This document shows positions 27,575-36,334 of a DNA stretch of 55,083 nt, piece by piece. Source of the stretch: Thalassovita litoralis (GTDB lineage Bacteria; Pseudomonadota; Alphaproteobacteria; Rhodobacterales; Rhodobacteraceae); the NCBI RefSeq assembly GCF_900182725.1, contig NZ_FXTO01000022.1, positions 1 through 55,083 of the forward strand, in the 5' to 3' direction. Under the pieces are notes generated by a model that made no database searches, was not told the origin of the DNA, and saw nothing but the letters and a program-made list of their open reading frames with translations. The first letter of the stretch is position 1. Each line of letters starts with the position of its first letter. The position numbers and the translations under genes are program-made.

Positions 27575-27584
27575 CGTAACGTCA
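27575..27584. promoter_or_regulatory. shared 10-mer TGACGTTACG, site 2 (minus orientation)
   Basis: CGTAACGTCA on the plus strand is the reverse complement of the site at 25764-25773. It lies in the divergent promoter region between the SDR and acyl-CoA dehydrogenase 2. Chance recurrence across two such short regions is unlikely but not excluded. Confidence 0.45.
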
Positions 27585-27665
27585 CTTTTGGTCAGTGGGT
27601 TAGCGCAAGACCCCGGCACAGGTCTGTCACAGGATGCGCTAAATGTCATAAAAGAGACCCACCCG

Positions 27666-28811
27666 ATGAAACTGACCGACGATCACGCCGCCCTGCGCGA
27701 CACTATCCGCAAATGGATTGATACCGAAGTGAACCCAAATGTCGACGCTTGGGAAGCCGCAGGGATTTTTCCGGCGCATGATCTGTTCAAATCGGCGGGT
27801 AATCTGGGCCTGCTGGGGATCGACAAACCGGAACAATTTGGCGGGATGGGGCTGGATTACAGCTTTGCCGCTGTCATGGCCGAGGAATTGGGCCGCATCA
27901 AATGTGGTGGCGTGCCGATGGCGATTGGCGTGCAAACCGATATGGCCACCCCGGCTTTTGCCAAACACGGCAGCGACGACTTGCGCGCCGAATATCTGGC
28001 CCCGGCGATTGCAGGCGATCTGGTGTTTTGTCTGGGCGTATCCGAGGTGGGCAGCGGGTCTGACGTGGCCTCGATCAAGACAACGGCGGTCAAGGACGGG
28101 GACGATTACGTTATCAATGGCGGCAAGATGTGGACGACCAGCGGCACACAGGCCGATGTCTGTTGCGTGCTGGCGAATACCTCGGATGGGGCGGCACATA
28201 AAAACAAGTCGCTGATCATCATGCCGATGGACACCAAAGGCGTCGAAGTGGCCCGTAAGCTGGAAAAAGTGGGGATGCGGTCCTCGGATACGGCGCAGCT
28301 GTATTTTGACAACGTGCGTGTCCCGCAGCGTAATCTGGTCGGCGTCGAAGGGATGGGCTTCATCTATCAGATGGAACAGTTTCAGCTGGAGCGGCTCTGG
28401 GGGGCGTTTTCCACGATAGGGTCGTTGCAACGGGCCATTGACAGCACCATTGACTATACCCGCCAGCGCAAGGCGTTCGGGAAATCCCTGCTGGATAACC
28501 AGTATATTCAGTTCAAATTGGCGGAATATCAGGCTGAACTGGACCTGCTGCGGGCCTCCTGCTGGCAGGCCGCTGGGATGGTTGTGGACGGTCAGGACGC
28601 AACGCGGCTGGCGACGGTCTGCAAGCTGAAGGCTGGTCGTCTGGCCCGCGAAATCGCAGATGGCTGCTTGCAATTCTGGGGCGGGATGGGCTTCACCGAA
28701 GAGGTGGAAATCTCGCGCATCTGGCGCGATGGCCGGTTAACCTCGATCGGTGGCGGCGCGGACGAGGTGATGCTGCAAATCCTGACCAAGATGATGGGAA
28801 TCTATTCCTGA
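27666..28811 (+). CDS. acyl-CoA dehydrogenase (second)
   Basis: A 381-residue acyl-CoA dehydrogenase starting MKLTDDHAALRDTIRKWID. It has LGVSEVGSGSDVASIKT, YVINGGKMWTTSGTQADV and the C-terminal QFWGGMGFTEEVEISRIWRDGR. The MCAD-type catalytic Glu in the YEGT position is absent (SIGGGADEV instead), as in isovaleryl-CoA dehydrogenase-like and AtuD-like enzymes that place the base elsewhere. A branched or terpenoid acyl-CoA substrate is therefore possible but not shown. Open sequence upstream of 27666 is not part of the gene; AAGAGA precedes the ATG. Confidence 0.92.
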   Translation: MKLTDDHAALRDTIRKWIDTEVNPNVDAWEAAGIFPAHDLFKSAGNLGLLGIDKPEQFGGMGLDYSFAAVMAEELGRIKCGGVPMAIGVQTDMATPAFAKHGSDDLRAEYLAPAIAGDLVFCLGVSEVGSGSDVASIKTTAVKDGDDYVINGGKMWTTSGTQADVCCVLANTSDGAAHKNKSLIIMPMDTKGVEVARKLEKVGMRSSDTAQLYFDNVRVPQRNLVGVEGMGFIYQMEQFQLERLWGAFSTIGSLQRAIDSTIDYTRQRKAFGKSLLDNQYIQFKLAEYQAELDLLRASCWQAAGMVVDGQDATRLATVCKLKAGRLAREIADGCLQFWGGMGFTEEVEISRIWRDGRLTSIGGGADEVMLQILTKMMGIYS

Positions 28812-28882
28812 CCGCGCTCAGGGAAGTCCTGTTGCGAGCGTCCCAAACCTAAACCGTCGCTTACCAGAACGAAACATCCCGG

Positions 28883-28947
28883 CTTCTTTCTGATCTGAAA
28901 TACTCTGGGGGGTGGGCGCCGCAGGCGACCGGGGGGGCAAAGCCCCC
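28883..28947 (+). repeat. intergenic repeat, plus orientation
   Basis: Full copy of the element: CTTCTTTCTGATCTGAAATA, CTCTGGGGGG, GGGCGCCGCAGGCGACC, and a GGGGGGGCAAAGCCCCC hairpin. It lies between convergent acyl-CoA dehydrogenase 2 and GST genes and can act as a terminator. Confidence 0.8.
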
Positions 28948-28961
28948 AAGCCCCCGTTATC

Positions 28962-29615
28962 TCAGATCGCGGCTTTGACGCCCTGCGCCGTGGCATCTGA
29001 TGTCTGGCGTGTCTGTGCGGCGCGGAATCCATCACGGGCACGCAGCGCATCGTGCCAACGCAGGCAATTGGGGGGCAGATCATCCCGCATCCCGATCCGG
29101 GCCGCCAGAAACAGTGCGTAATGCACGGCAATATCTGCCATCGTGAATTGCCCGCCCACCAGATAGTCGCGGCCATCTTCCAGCACGGCTTCTAACATGC
29201 GCAGACGTGCCAGGAACCACAGTTTGTAATCCTCTGCCACACCGGGTTGTTTGCGTTCGTCCGGTTCAAATTGGGCATAGCGCAGCCAGATCGTTTGCGG
29301 GAAAGTCAGTGTTGCTTCGCCGTGATGCTGCCAGTTCAGGTAGGCACCGTATTCGGGATGATCCGGTGCCAGCGTCAGCCGCCCGTTTCCGTATTTCATG
29401 GCCAGATAATGCGGGATCGCGGCGCTTTCGGTCATGCGCGTATCGCCGTCTACCAGCAGGGGGATCGTCCCCAACGGGTTTTCTGCCAGATAGTCCTTTT
29501 TCAGAAAACGCGGCGGGAAGGGCAGCATTTTCAGCTCATACTCCAGTCCCAGTTCTTCTAATGCCCAAAGCGGCCGAAAGGATCGCGCGTTTTCGCAATG
29601 CCACAGTGTTAACAT
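28962..29615 (-). CDS. glutathione S-transferase
   Basis: A 217-residue GST with a thioredoxin-fold N-terminal domain (MLTLWHCENARSFRPLWALEE, then NPLGTIPLLVDGDTRMTESAAI, which holds the cis-Pro and the glutathione-binding Glu-Ser) and an all-helical C-terminal domain with the N-capping FTMADIAVHYAL. It is a single gene, converging on acyl-CoA dehydrogenase 2. The substrate is unknown. Confidence 0.92.
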   Translation of the reverse strand: MLTLWHCENARSFRPLWALEELGLEYELKMLPFPPRFLKKDYLAENPLGTIPLLVDGDTRMTESAAIPHYLAMKYGNGRLTLAPDHPEYGAYLNWQHHGEATLTFPQTIWLRYAQFEPDERKQPGVAEDYKLWFLARLRMLEAVLEDGRDYLVGGQFTMADIAVHYALFLAARIGMRDDLPPNCLRWHDALRARDGFRAAQTRQTSDATAQGVKAAI

Positions 29616-29761
29616 AGTCTTCCCCCCTGTTTTTCCTTCGGTAAATGCTATTTCGCCCCGGTAGGGGCGACTTGTGCCGATGCGGCGGCGGATGTTGTGC
29701 CTCGCTTGATTTTCCCCATCCGCGCGGTATGTACTAGGTCAGTTTTGCAATCGGCGGGTTT

Positions 29762-30220
29762 ATGATTCAATTCAACCTCAAATGCGATAGGGATCATCGT
29801 TTCGACAGTTGGTTCCAGTCTGGTGATGCTTTTGACAAGCTCAAGGCCGCCGGGATGGTGGCCTGTGCCATTTGCGGCAGCACAGAGGTACAAAAATCCC
29901 TGATGGCCCCGCGTGTTCAGTCGGCCCGCACGGCTGCGGCCCCGGCAGAGGGTGAGGCCCCGGCGACAGATAAAGCGCCGTCCTTGCGTACCCCCACCTC
30001 GGACGCTGAACGCGTTCTTACGGAGTTTCGTCGTAAGGTCGAAGAAAATTCCGAATATGTCGGGACGAATTTCGCTCAGGAAGCGCGTGCCATGCATGAC
30101 GGCGACAGCCCGGAACGCGCCATCTATGGCGAGGCCAAGCCTGATGAAGCCAAGAAACTGATCGAGGATGGCGTGCCCGTCCTGCCCTTGCCTTTCTTGC
30201 CGGGACGCAAGACCAACTAA
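29762..30220 (+). CDS. DUF1178 family protein
   Basis: A 152-residue protein of the conserved alphaproteobacterial DUF1178 family. The N-terminus has NLKCDRDHRFDSWFQS and VACAICGSTEVQKSLMAPRV, a Cys4-like zinc ribbon (Cys 8, then CAIC). A variable Ala/Pro-rich middle follows and a conserved C-terminal part has GEAKPDEAKKLIEDGVPVLPLP. No function is established. It is 17 bases upstream of an SDR gene and probably co-transcribed with it. Confidence 0.88.
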   Translation: MIQFNLKCDRDHRFDSWFQSGDAFDKLKAAGMVACAICGSTEVQKSLMAPRVQSARTAAAPAEGEAPATDKAPSLRTPTSDAERVLTEFRRKVEENSEYVGTNFAQEARAMHDGDSPERAIYGEAKPDEAKKLIEDGVPVLPLPFLPGRKTN

Positions 30221-30237
30221 GCGAAAGGAAACCGCTT

Positions 30238-30882
30238 ATGCACATCGTTATCACTGGTGCCAACCGTGGTATTGGTCATGAACTGGCGACACGCTACGCC
30301 CAGACTGGCCACGATGTCACCGGCACATCCCGCCAAGGGGGCGATTATGTGCCGTTGGACGTGTCGGATGCAGCGCAATTTCCCGTGCTGGCGCAGGCTG
30401 TCGCGGATCGTCCGGTCGACTTGCTGATCTGCAATGCCGGTCAGTACCTAGACAAGGGGCAGGTGTTGGATACCGGATTTGCCCCCGAACTCTGGGCGCA
30501 GATGATGGCCACCAATGTGACGGGTGTGTTTCTGACGATCCAGACGTTGCTACCTAATCTGCGGCGGGCGCAGGGGGCGAAGATCGCAATTATTTCCTCG
30601 CAAATGGCCAGCGATACACGCGCGCCCGGCGGCAGCTATATTTACCGCGCCTCGAAGGCGGCGGCGCTGAATCTGGGGCGGAACCTGGCGACGGATCTGA
30701 AACCCGAAGGTATCGCCGTCGGCATCTATCATCCCGGCTGGGTGCGGACCGATATGGGGGGAACTACCGCTGAAATCAGCACCGAGGAAGCCGTGACAGG
30801 GTTGATGTCCCGCTTTGCTGCGCTGTCGCTGGATAGCACGGGCTGCTTTGAAACATGGGATGGCCGCGCGCATCCGTTTTGA
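30238..30882 (+). CDS. short-chain dehydrogenase (CsgA-like)
   Basis: A 214-residue SDR with MHIVITGANRGIGHELA as the cofactor motif, LLICNAGQY and the active-site YRASK. Strong AAGGAAACCGCTT leads into the ATG. The length and the N-terminal pattern resemble short SDRs of the C-factor type. The substrate is unknown. It shares an operon with DUF1178. Confidence 0.88.
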   Translation: MHIVITGANRGIGHELATRYAQTGHDVTGTSRQGGDYVPLDVSDAAQFPVLAQAVADRPVDLLICNAGQYLDKGQVLDTGFAPELWAQMMATNVTGVFLTIQTLLPNLRRAQGAKIAIISSQMASDTRAPGGSYIYRASKAAALNLGRNLATDLKPEGIAVGIYHPGWVRTDMGGTTAEISTEEAVTGLMSRFAALSLDSTGCFETWDGRAHPF

Positions 30883-30900
30883 TTGGCAAACCAATCAAAA
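30877..30900. terminator. inverted repeat at the SDR stop
   Basis: TTTTGATTGG (30877-30886) and CCAATCAAAA (30891-30900) form a perfect 10-bp stem overlapping the SDR stop codon. It lies between convergent genes. It lacks a clear U-run on the plus strand, so termination efficiency is uncertain. Confidence 0.45.
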
Positions 30901-30935
30901 CGAGCCGCTGAGCGCACGGTTCAGGCGTTGGCTGG

Positions 30936-33182
30936 TCAGGTTGCGCTGCGCAGATAGTCCATGACGGCGGGACGGACGGATTGGTGCCCCTCTTCGCGGG
31001 CCTGTTCGATGACCGCGCGCAATTCTTCCAAATTCAGGCGGCGTAGCATGTGTTTGACCGGGCCGATTGATGCCGGACGCATTGACAGCATACGAAAGCC
31101 CATCGCGGCAAAACAGGCGGCCTCGACCGGGCGGCCCGCGTCCTCTCCACAAAAGCTAAGCGAGGTATTCGAGGCGTCACAGCGTTTGACGATATTTTCC
31201 AGAAAGGTCAAAAAGCTAACGTTTAACGTATCATAGCGGCGGCGGACGCGTTCGTTTTCACGATCCGCAGCAAAGAAGAATTGCTTCAGGTCGTTGCCGC
31301 CAATCGACAGAAAATCCACCTCCTCATAGAAACGATCGGGGGCGAAAGCCAGCGAAGGCGTTTCCAGCATGGCGCCGATTTCCAGCGTTTCGGGGGTGGC
31401 ATGGCCCAGAATGCGTTCGCGTTCCAGCGCCTTGTCCATTTCAGCCTTGGCGGCTTTGTATTCTTCGTATTGAGCCACGAAGGGGAACATGATTGTCAGG
31501 GGGCGCCCACCTGCGGCGCGAATAAGCGCCTGCAATTGCATCCGCATCACACCGGGTTTATCCAGACCAACCCGAATGGCGCGCCAGCCCAGAGCCGGGT
31601 TCGGTTCTTCTTGTGGCTTCATATAGGGCAGCACCTTGTCCGACCCGATGTCCAAGGTACGGAAGACCACCCGTTTGCCGTTCGAGGCGTCCAGAACACG
31701 CGCATACAGCGCCGAAAGCTCGGACCGGCGGGGCATTTGGTTGCGGACCAGAAATTGCAATTCCGTGCGGAACAGGCCCACACCTTCGGCCCCGGAACTG
31801 TCAAGGCTGGGCAGGTCCGCCATCAGACCCGCATTCATATGCAGGGCAACGGTTTTACCGCACAGCGTCTGGGCCGGTTCCTGCCGGATCGAGGCATAGC
31901 GTTCCTGCGCCTGTGCCTGCATGGCGATTTTATCACGGAAGGCGGACACAACCGTATCGTCCGGGCGCAGGTGTGCGATGCCTTGGTCCCCGTCCACCAT
32001 AATGTGATCACCGTTCAAGGCGTCGGTGGTAATGCCGGTGGCGTGGATCACCAGTGGAATTGCCAAAGCGCGGGCGACGATGGCGGCATGGCTGCCGACT
32101 GACCCTTCTTCCAGAACGATCCCCCTCAACGACCGGCCATAATCCAGCAATTCAGCCGGGCCGATATTACGGGCGATCAGGATCGGGTCCGCGGGCATAT
32201 CTGCGCCGGTTTCCTTGCCTTGCCCGGTCAGGATGCGCAGCAGCCGGTTGGACAGGTCATCCAGATCGTGCAAGCGGTCGCGCAGATAGGCATCGTTGAC
32301 TTGTGACAGGCGGGCGCGGGCGGTGGATTGTTCTTTTTCCACGGCGGCTTCTGCGGACAGGCCACGGGAAATATCCTCTTCCATGCGGCGCAGCCAGCCT
32401 TTGGAATTGGCGAACATCCGGTAGGCTTCCAACACCTGTAACTGCTCGGTATCCCCTGACGAGCTGGCCCCTGCCAGCAATTGATCCACACTGATGCGCA
32501 GTTTATCCACGGCTTCGTGCAGGCGGGTCAGTTCCTTATGGGGGTCTTCTGCGATGGGGTTGGTGATCACCACACGGGGTTCGTGCAGCCAGACATGGCC
32601 TTCGGTCGCGCCTTCCTGTGCCGTTGATCCACGGAACATCACGGATTGCTGATGCCGGGCTGTCATCGCGGCATTGTCGCCGGTAAAGGCGCCCAACTCC
32701 GTCATTTCCGCCAGAACCATTGCGACAACTTCCAGCGCATATACCTCGTCCGAGGAAAACTGCCGCGCCTGTTTGGATTGCACCACCAGAACGCCCAGTT
32801 TTTCACCAAGCCGCTGAATAGGAACACCAAGGAACGAGGAATAAATCTCTTCCCCGGTTTCGGGCATATAACGGAAGCCTTTGGCGCTGGGGGCATCGGC
32901 TTCGTTCACCACGTTGCCGCTGCGCGCGACGCGCCCCACAAGCCCTTCGCCCAGTTTCATCTTGGTCTGGTGGACGGCTTCGGCCTTCAGGCCTTCGGTG
33001 GCGCACAGTTCCAGCGTTTCGCGATCCCGGAACAGGTAGATCGAACACACCTCGGTCCCCATCGAATCTGCGATCAGATGGGTGATCTTATCCAGCCGCG
33101 CCTGTCCGGCGCTGTCTTCGGCCATTGCATCGCGCAGGCGACGCAGCAGTTTGCGGCTTTCTGTTTCCGTGGTTTCGGGCAT
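30936..33182 (-). CDS. ptsP: phosphoenolpyruvate-protein phosphotransferase PtsP (EI-Ntr)
   Basis: Enzyme I of the nitrogen PTS, 748 residues. It has an N-terminal GAF domain (about residues 20-165), then the EI domains: the phosphorylated His in GSVGSHAAIVARALAIP (His 365), and a C-terminal TIM barrel with FRTELQFL and LSFCGEDAGRP. It passes phosphate from PEP to NPr and EIIA-Ntr, which signal nitrogen and carbon state. The start MPETTETESRKL at 33182 removes an unconserved 20-residue extension. The ptsO and ptsN genes are elsewhere. lysC lies upstream on the same strand, a common neighbour. Confidence 0.95.
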   Translation of the reverse strand: MPETTETESRKLLRRLRDAMAEDSAGQARLDKITHLIADSMGTEVCSIYLFRDRETLELCATEGLKAEAVHQTKMKLGEGLVGRVARSGNVVNEADAPSAKGFRYMPETGEEIYSSFLGVPIQRLGEKLGVLVVQSKQARQFSSDEVYALEVVAMVLAEMTELGAFTGDNAAMTARHQQSVMFRGSTAQEGATEGHVWLHEPRVVITNPIAEDPHKELTRLHEAVDKLRISVDQLLAGASSSGDTEQLQVLEAYRMFANSKGWLRRMEEDISRGLSAEAAVEKEQSTARARLSQVNDAYLRDRLHDLDDLSNRLLRILTGQGKETGADMPADPILIARNIGPAELLDYGRSLRGIVLEEGSVGSHAAIVARALAIPLVIHATGITTDALNGDHIMVDGDQGIAHLRPDDTVVSAFRDKIAMQAQAQERYASIRQEPAQTLCGKTVALHMNAGLMADLPSLDSSGAEGVGLFRTELQFLVRNQMPRRSELSALYARVLDASNGKRVVFRTLDIGSDKVLPYMKPQEEPNPALGWRAIRVGLDKPGVMRMQLQALIRAAGGRPLTIMFPFVAQYEEYKAAKAEMDKALERERILGHATPETLEIGAMLETPSLAFAPDRFYEEVDFLSIGGNDLKQFFFAADRENERVRRRYDTLNVSFLTFLENIVKRCDASNTSLSFCGEDAGRPVEAACFAAMGFRMLSMRPASIGPVKHMLRRLNLEELRAVIEQAREEGHQSVRPAVMDYLRSAT

Positions 33183-33460
33183 TCCGGCGGTTGTCCCTAG
33201 TTCTTCCGATCCGATGGGCCTTAGATCACAAGTCGCGGGCAAGGAAAACGGATATCAATACCGCGCGTTCGATTTTTGCGTAAAAAGTGCCTGTTGCGGA
33301 ATTATCTTGCGCATGTCGGTACGATTGTTGTGCAGCCCCTTAAAATACCGGGCAAAAGTGATGTATCAGACAAGGGTAAAAAATCAAGCGTCTTCGCCCT
33401 ATGCTGGCATGTCGCGCAGGTGTGCGCATGTATCCGCCCATCCGCCTATCGGGCAACGAA
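33183..33460. other. intergenic region upstream of ptsP
   Basis: About 280 bases between the ptsP start and the lysC terminator. It contains AT-rich patches around 33260-33290 and 33340-33390 where a ptsP promoter could lie. No frame with a ribosome site and no RNA gene was seen. Confidence 0.5.
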
Positions 33461-33492
33461 AAAGGCCGGGCGGTAAATCCGGCCCGGCCTTT
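33461..33492 (-). terminator. intrinsic terminator of lysC
   Basis: AAAGGCCGGG (33461-33470) pairs with CCCGGCCTTT (33483-33492), followed on the minus strand by TTCGTT. It lies 22 bases past the lysC stop. Confidence 0.85.
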
Positions 33493-33514
33493 GAATGTGG
33501 TCTGCCGCTTTTGA

Positions 33515-34750
33515 TCAGGCTTTTTCCAGCTCGAACGCATCATGCAGGGCTTGCACGGCCAGTTCCATGTACTTGCGGTCGATCAGCACGGAGATCTTGA
33601 TTTCGCTGGTGGCGATAACCTTGATGTTGATCCCTTCGTCCGACAGGGTCTTGAACATCTTGGCGGCCACGCCCGATTGCGACCGCATACCGATGCCCAC
33701 GGCCGAAACCTTGCACACGTCGGTATCCGCGATCAGTTCCTGGAACGCGATGTCGCCGCGGGTTTTGGCATCGTCCAGCGCCTTTTGGGCGCGCATCACC
33801 TGATCCGTGGGACAGGAAAAGGTCATGTCGGTCAGGCCTTGTTCGGCCACGTTCTGAATAATCATATCCACATTGACCCCCGCATCGGACAGCGGGCCAA
33901 AGATGGCGGCAGCAATGCCGGGTTTGTCCGCGACCGAGACAAGGGTCATCTTTGCCTCGTCGCGCGAATAGGCGATACCGGATACGGGACGGTTTTCCAT
34001 GACTTCCTCCTCGGCACAGACAAGCGTGCCGGCTTCATCAGACGGTTCTTCGAAAGAGCTGAGCACACGCAGTTTCACCTTGTAGCGCATGGCCAGTTCG
34101 ACAGACCGGGTTTGCAAAACTTTCGCGCCCAGGCTGGCCAGTTCCAACATCTCCTCGAACGAGATTTTGTCCAGCTTGCGGGCTTTTTGGCTGATCCGCG
34201 GGTCGGTGGTGTAAACCCCGTCCACATCGGTGTAGATGTCGCAGCGTTCCGCGTCGAACGCGGCGGCGAATGCCACGGCGGTGGTGTCCGATCCGCCCCG
34301 GCCCAGCGTGGTGATACGGCCCTCGGGCGAAATGCCCTGGAACCCGGCCACAACGGCCACGCGCATCCCTTCGCCGAATTTGGCGGTGATATTGTCGGTC
34401 GGGATTTCCTCGATCCGGGCAGAGCTGTGGGCGCTGGTGGTTTTCACCGGCACTTGCCAGCCTTGCCAGCTGCGGGCGGGAATATCCATTTCCTGCAACG
34501 TCAGCGCCATCAGACCGGCGGTTACGTTTTCCCCTGACGACACGACAGCATCATATTCGCGCGCATCGTATAGCGGCGAGGTTTCGTTGACATACCCCAC
34601 CAGCTTATTGGTTTCACCCGACATGGCGGAAACGATGACGATCACGTCATAGCCTTTGGCCACTTCCAGCCCCACGCGCTTTGCAGCGCGTTTGATCCGG
34701 TCCAGCGTGGCGACGGAAGTGCCGCCGAATTTCATCACGAGAACGGGCAT
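33515..34750 (-). CDS. lysC: aspartate kinase
   Basis: A 411-residue aspartokinase, first step to lysine, threonine and methionine. The kinase domain opens MPVLVMKFGGTSV (Lys 7) and has GRGGSDTTAVAFAAAF. Two ACT domains (about residues 265-335 and 345-411) give feedback control. The N-terminus is fixed by the family motif; a longer in-frame extension is not conserved. thrC at 14 kb is a later step of the same pathway but is not in this operon. Confidence 0.96.
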   Translation of the reverse strand: MPVLVMKFGGTSVATLDRIKRAAKRVGLEVAKGYDVIVIVSAMSGETNKLVGYVNETSPLYDAREYDAVVSSGENVTAGLMALTLQEMDIPARSWQGWQVPVKTTSAHSSARIEEIPTDNITAKFGEGMRVAVVAGFQGISPEGRITTLGRGGSDTTAVAFAAAFDAERCDIYTDVDGVYTTDPRISQKARKLDKISFEEMLELASLGAKVLQTRSVELAMRYKVKLRVLSSFEEPSDEAGTLVCAEEEVMENRPVSGIAYSRDEAKMTLVSVADKPGIAAAIFGPLSDAGVNVDMIIQNVAEQGLTDMTFSCPTDQVMRAQKALDDAKTRGDIAFQELIADTDVCKVSAVGIGMRSQSGVAAKMFKTLSDEGINIKVIATSEIKISVLIDRKYMELAVQALHDAFELEKA

Positions 34751-34881
34751 TGTCAGTCCTAGCTCCTTGGTCTCGCGCGAATTAACGGTTTGCCGCGTCA
34801 AGAGCAAGATTGCATCGCGGTTGCCGCCGGATTTTCGACGAATATGTGACAGGCGCGGCAAGGGCAGCCCCAACTTCATCG

Positions 34882-34942
34882 CTTCTTTCTGATTTCAAAT
34901 ACTCTGGGGGAGGGCGCCAAAGGCGACCGGGGGCAAAGCCCC
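34882..34942 (+). repeat. intergenic repeat, plus orientation
   Basis: Copy with CTTCTTTCTGATTTCAAATA, CTCTGGGGG, GGGCGCCAAAGGCGACC and a GGGGGCAAAGCCCC hairpin. It lies just past the 3' end of the GntR gene and upstream of lysC, so it may end the GntR transcript. Confidence 0.8.
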
Positions 34943-34974
34943 TGCTTTCGCAGACACCCAGACGGGGGACTGCG

Positions 34975-35634
34975 TCAATCTTCGGGGAAAAGCGTATTCA
35001 AAAGCGAGATCGACCGGCGCACATAGGCTCGCGCTTCGGCTTCGGCGGTGGCTGCATCCCCCGACAGAACCGCCGTGCCAATTTTGCGATAGGATTGACG
35101 ACGGTGCTCGGGGCTGACTTCCATCCGATGACCGAAAACATGCGCGTTTACATTGGCCAGCAAGGTTTCCAGTTCAGCATTCCCACCGATCCGGGCCAAG
35201 GTCCGGTTGAATTTGTTGCGCAGCCGGGAAAATTCAAATTTGTCCAGTGTATCATTGGCTTGCAGCAGCGGCGACAGAATCTGAGTAAACAGTTCCCGGT
35301 TGCCGGGCATGTCAATTTTTTGCGCGGCCTGTCGGGCGGCCAGACCGATCAGTTGTTCCAGAATAAGCAGGATATTTTCAGCCTCGGTCCGGGTAAGCTG
35401 CCGGATACGCGCCCCGCGGTTCAGATGGGATTCGGCGATGCCCTGGGCGGTCAGCTTCTTGATGGCCTCGCGGACGGTAGAGCGGCTAACGCCATATTTC
35501 GCCACCAAATCAGGTTCCACCAGCCGTTGCCCGGCGGCGTAGCGTCCTTCGTAAAGTCCACGCACAATATCCCGCGCCAGTGCGTCCGAGGAACTGAGTT
35601 TTTTCGCGGGCGTCTGTGCGGTGTCGCTGGTCAT
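34975..35634 (-). CDS. GntR family regulator (FadR/FCD subfamily)
   Basis: A 219-residue regulator. The winged helix is at residues 15-80 (QRLVEPDLVAKYGVSRSTVREAIKKL), followed by an all-helical FCD effector domain. The ATG at 35632-35634 gives the usual N-terminus; the long upstream frame is antisense to the DUF3237 gene. It is divergent from that DUF3237 gene and may control it. The effector is unknown; FCD members often bind organic acids through a metal. Confidence 0.88.
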   Translation of the reverse strand: MTSDTAQTPAKKLSSSDALARDIVRGLYEGRYAAGQRLVEPDLVAKYGVSRSTVREAIKKLTAQGIAESHLNRGARIRQLTRTEAENILLILEQLIGLAARQAAQKIDMPGNRELFTQILSPLLQANDTLDKFEFSRLRNKFNRTLARIGGNAELETLLANVNAHVFGHRMEVSPEHRRQSYRKIGTAVLSGDAATAEAEARAYVRRSISLLNTLFPED

Positions 35635-35857
35635 GGCCGTTTCCGTCTGGCGTTTTCGTCGAACCATTCGACGGTATCGGGGATGATTTGGCAAGCACCT
35701 AAAGCGGTCCGCCAAAAAACCTGTGTCACAGATTTTGGCGTGACGCTTTAACCAAGGCGAGGCGATCGGGAAAGGTTTGCGGTGTCGCAGGCTGGCGGGC
35801 TTGTTTTGTCTGATGTCGGGGGGCAATGTGATCACGACATTCGAAGGAGGAGCGATA

Positions 35858-36334
35858 ATGTCTGACCGTCCGGCCCTTGCGCCGCCCACGCTGCGCCATG
35901 TGTGTGATCTGTATGTCGATCTGGACCCGATCAAGGAATTGGGGCCGGGGCAGGCGGGGCAGCGGCGGATTATCCCGATCATCGGCGGGCGGGTCGAAGG
36001 TCCGGCATTGAATGGGCGGATTCTGAATGTCGGGGCGGATTGGCAAACGATCTGGGCGAATGGCGTGGCCGAACTGGTGGCGCGGTATGCGTTTGAAACC
36101 GATGACGGTGCCGTGATCGAAATTCGCAACTACGGCTATCGGCATGGCCCAGCCGAGGTGGTGGCGGCACTGGCGCGCGGCGAGGAGGTGGACCCCGCAA
36201 CATATTACATGCGGACCACGGCGCAGTTGGAAACCGGCGACCCGCGCTATGACTGGGTGAACAAGACGATGTTCACCGGGGTTGGCGCACGATTGGCCGG
36301 GCAGGTCGTTATTTCGCTTTATGCGCTGGATTGA
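35858..36334 (+). CDS. DUF3237 family protein
   Basis: A 158-residue beta-barrel-like protein of the DUF3237 family: MSDRPALAPPTLRHVCDLYVDL at the start, GGRVEGPALNGRILNVGADWQ in the core, and PRYDWVNKTMFTGVGAR near the end. AAGGAGGAGCGATA is a strong ribosome site. No biochemical role is firmly known. It is a single gene divergent from a GntR regulator. Its last 16 bases overlap the 3' end of modC on the other strand. Confidence 0.88.
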   Translation: MSDRPALAPPTLRHVCDLYVDLDPIKELGPGQAGQRRIIPIIGGRVEGPALNGRILNVGADWQTIWANGVAELVARYAFETDDGAVIEIRNYGYRHGPAEVVAALARGEEVDPATYYMRTTAQLETGDPRYDWVNKTMFTGVGARLAGQVVISLYALD

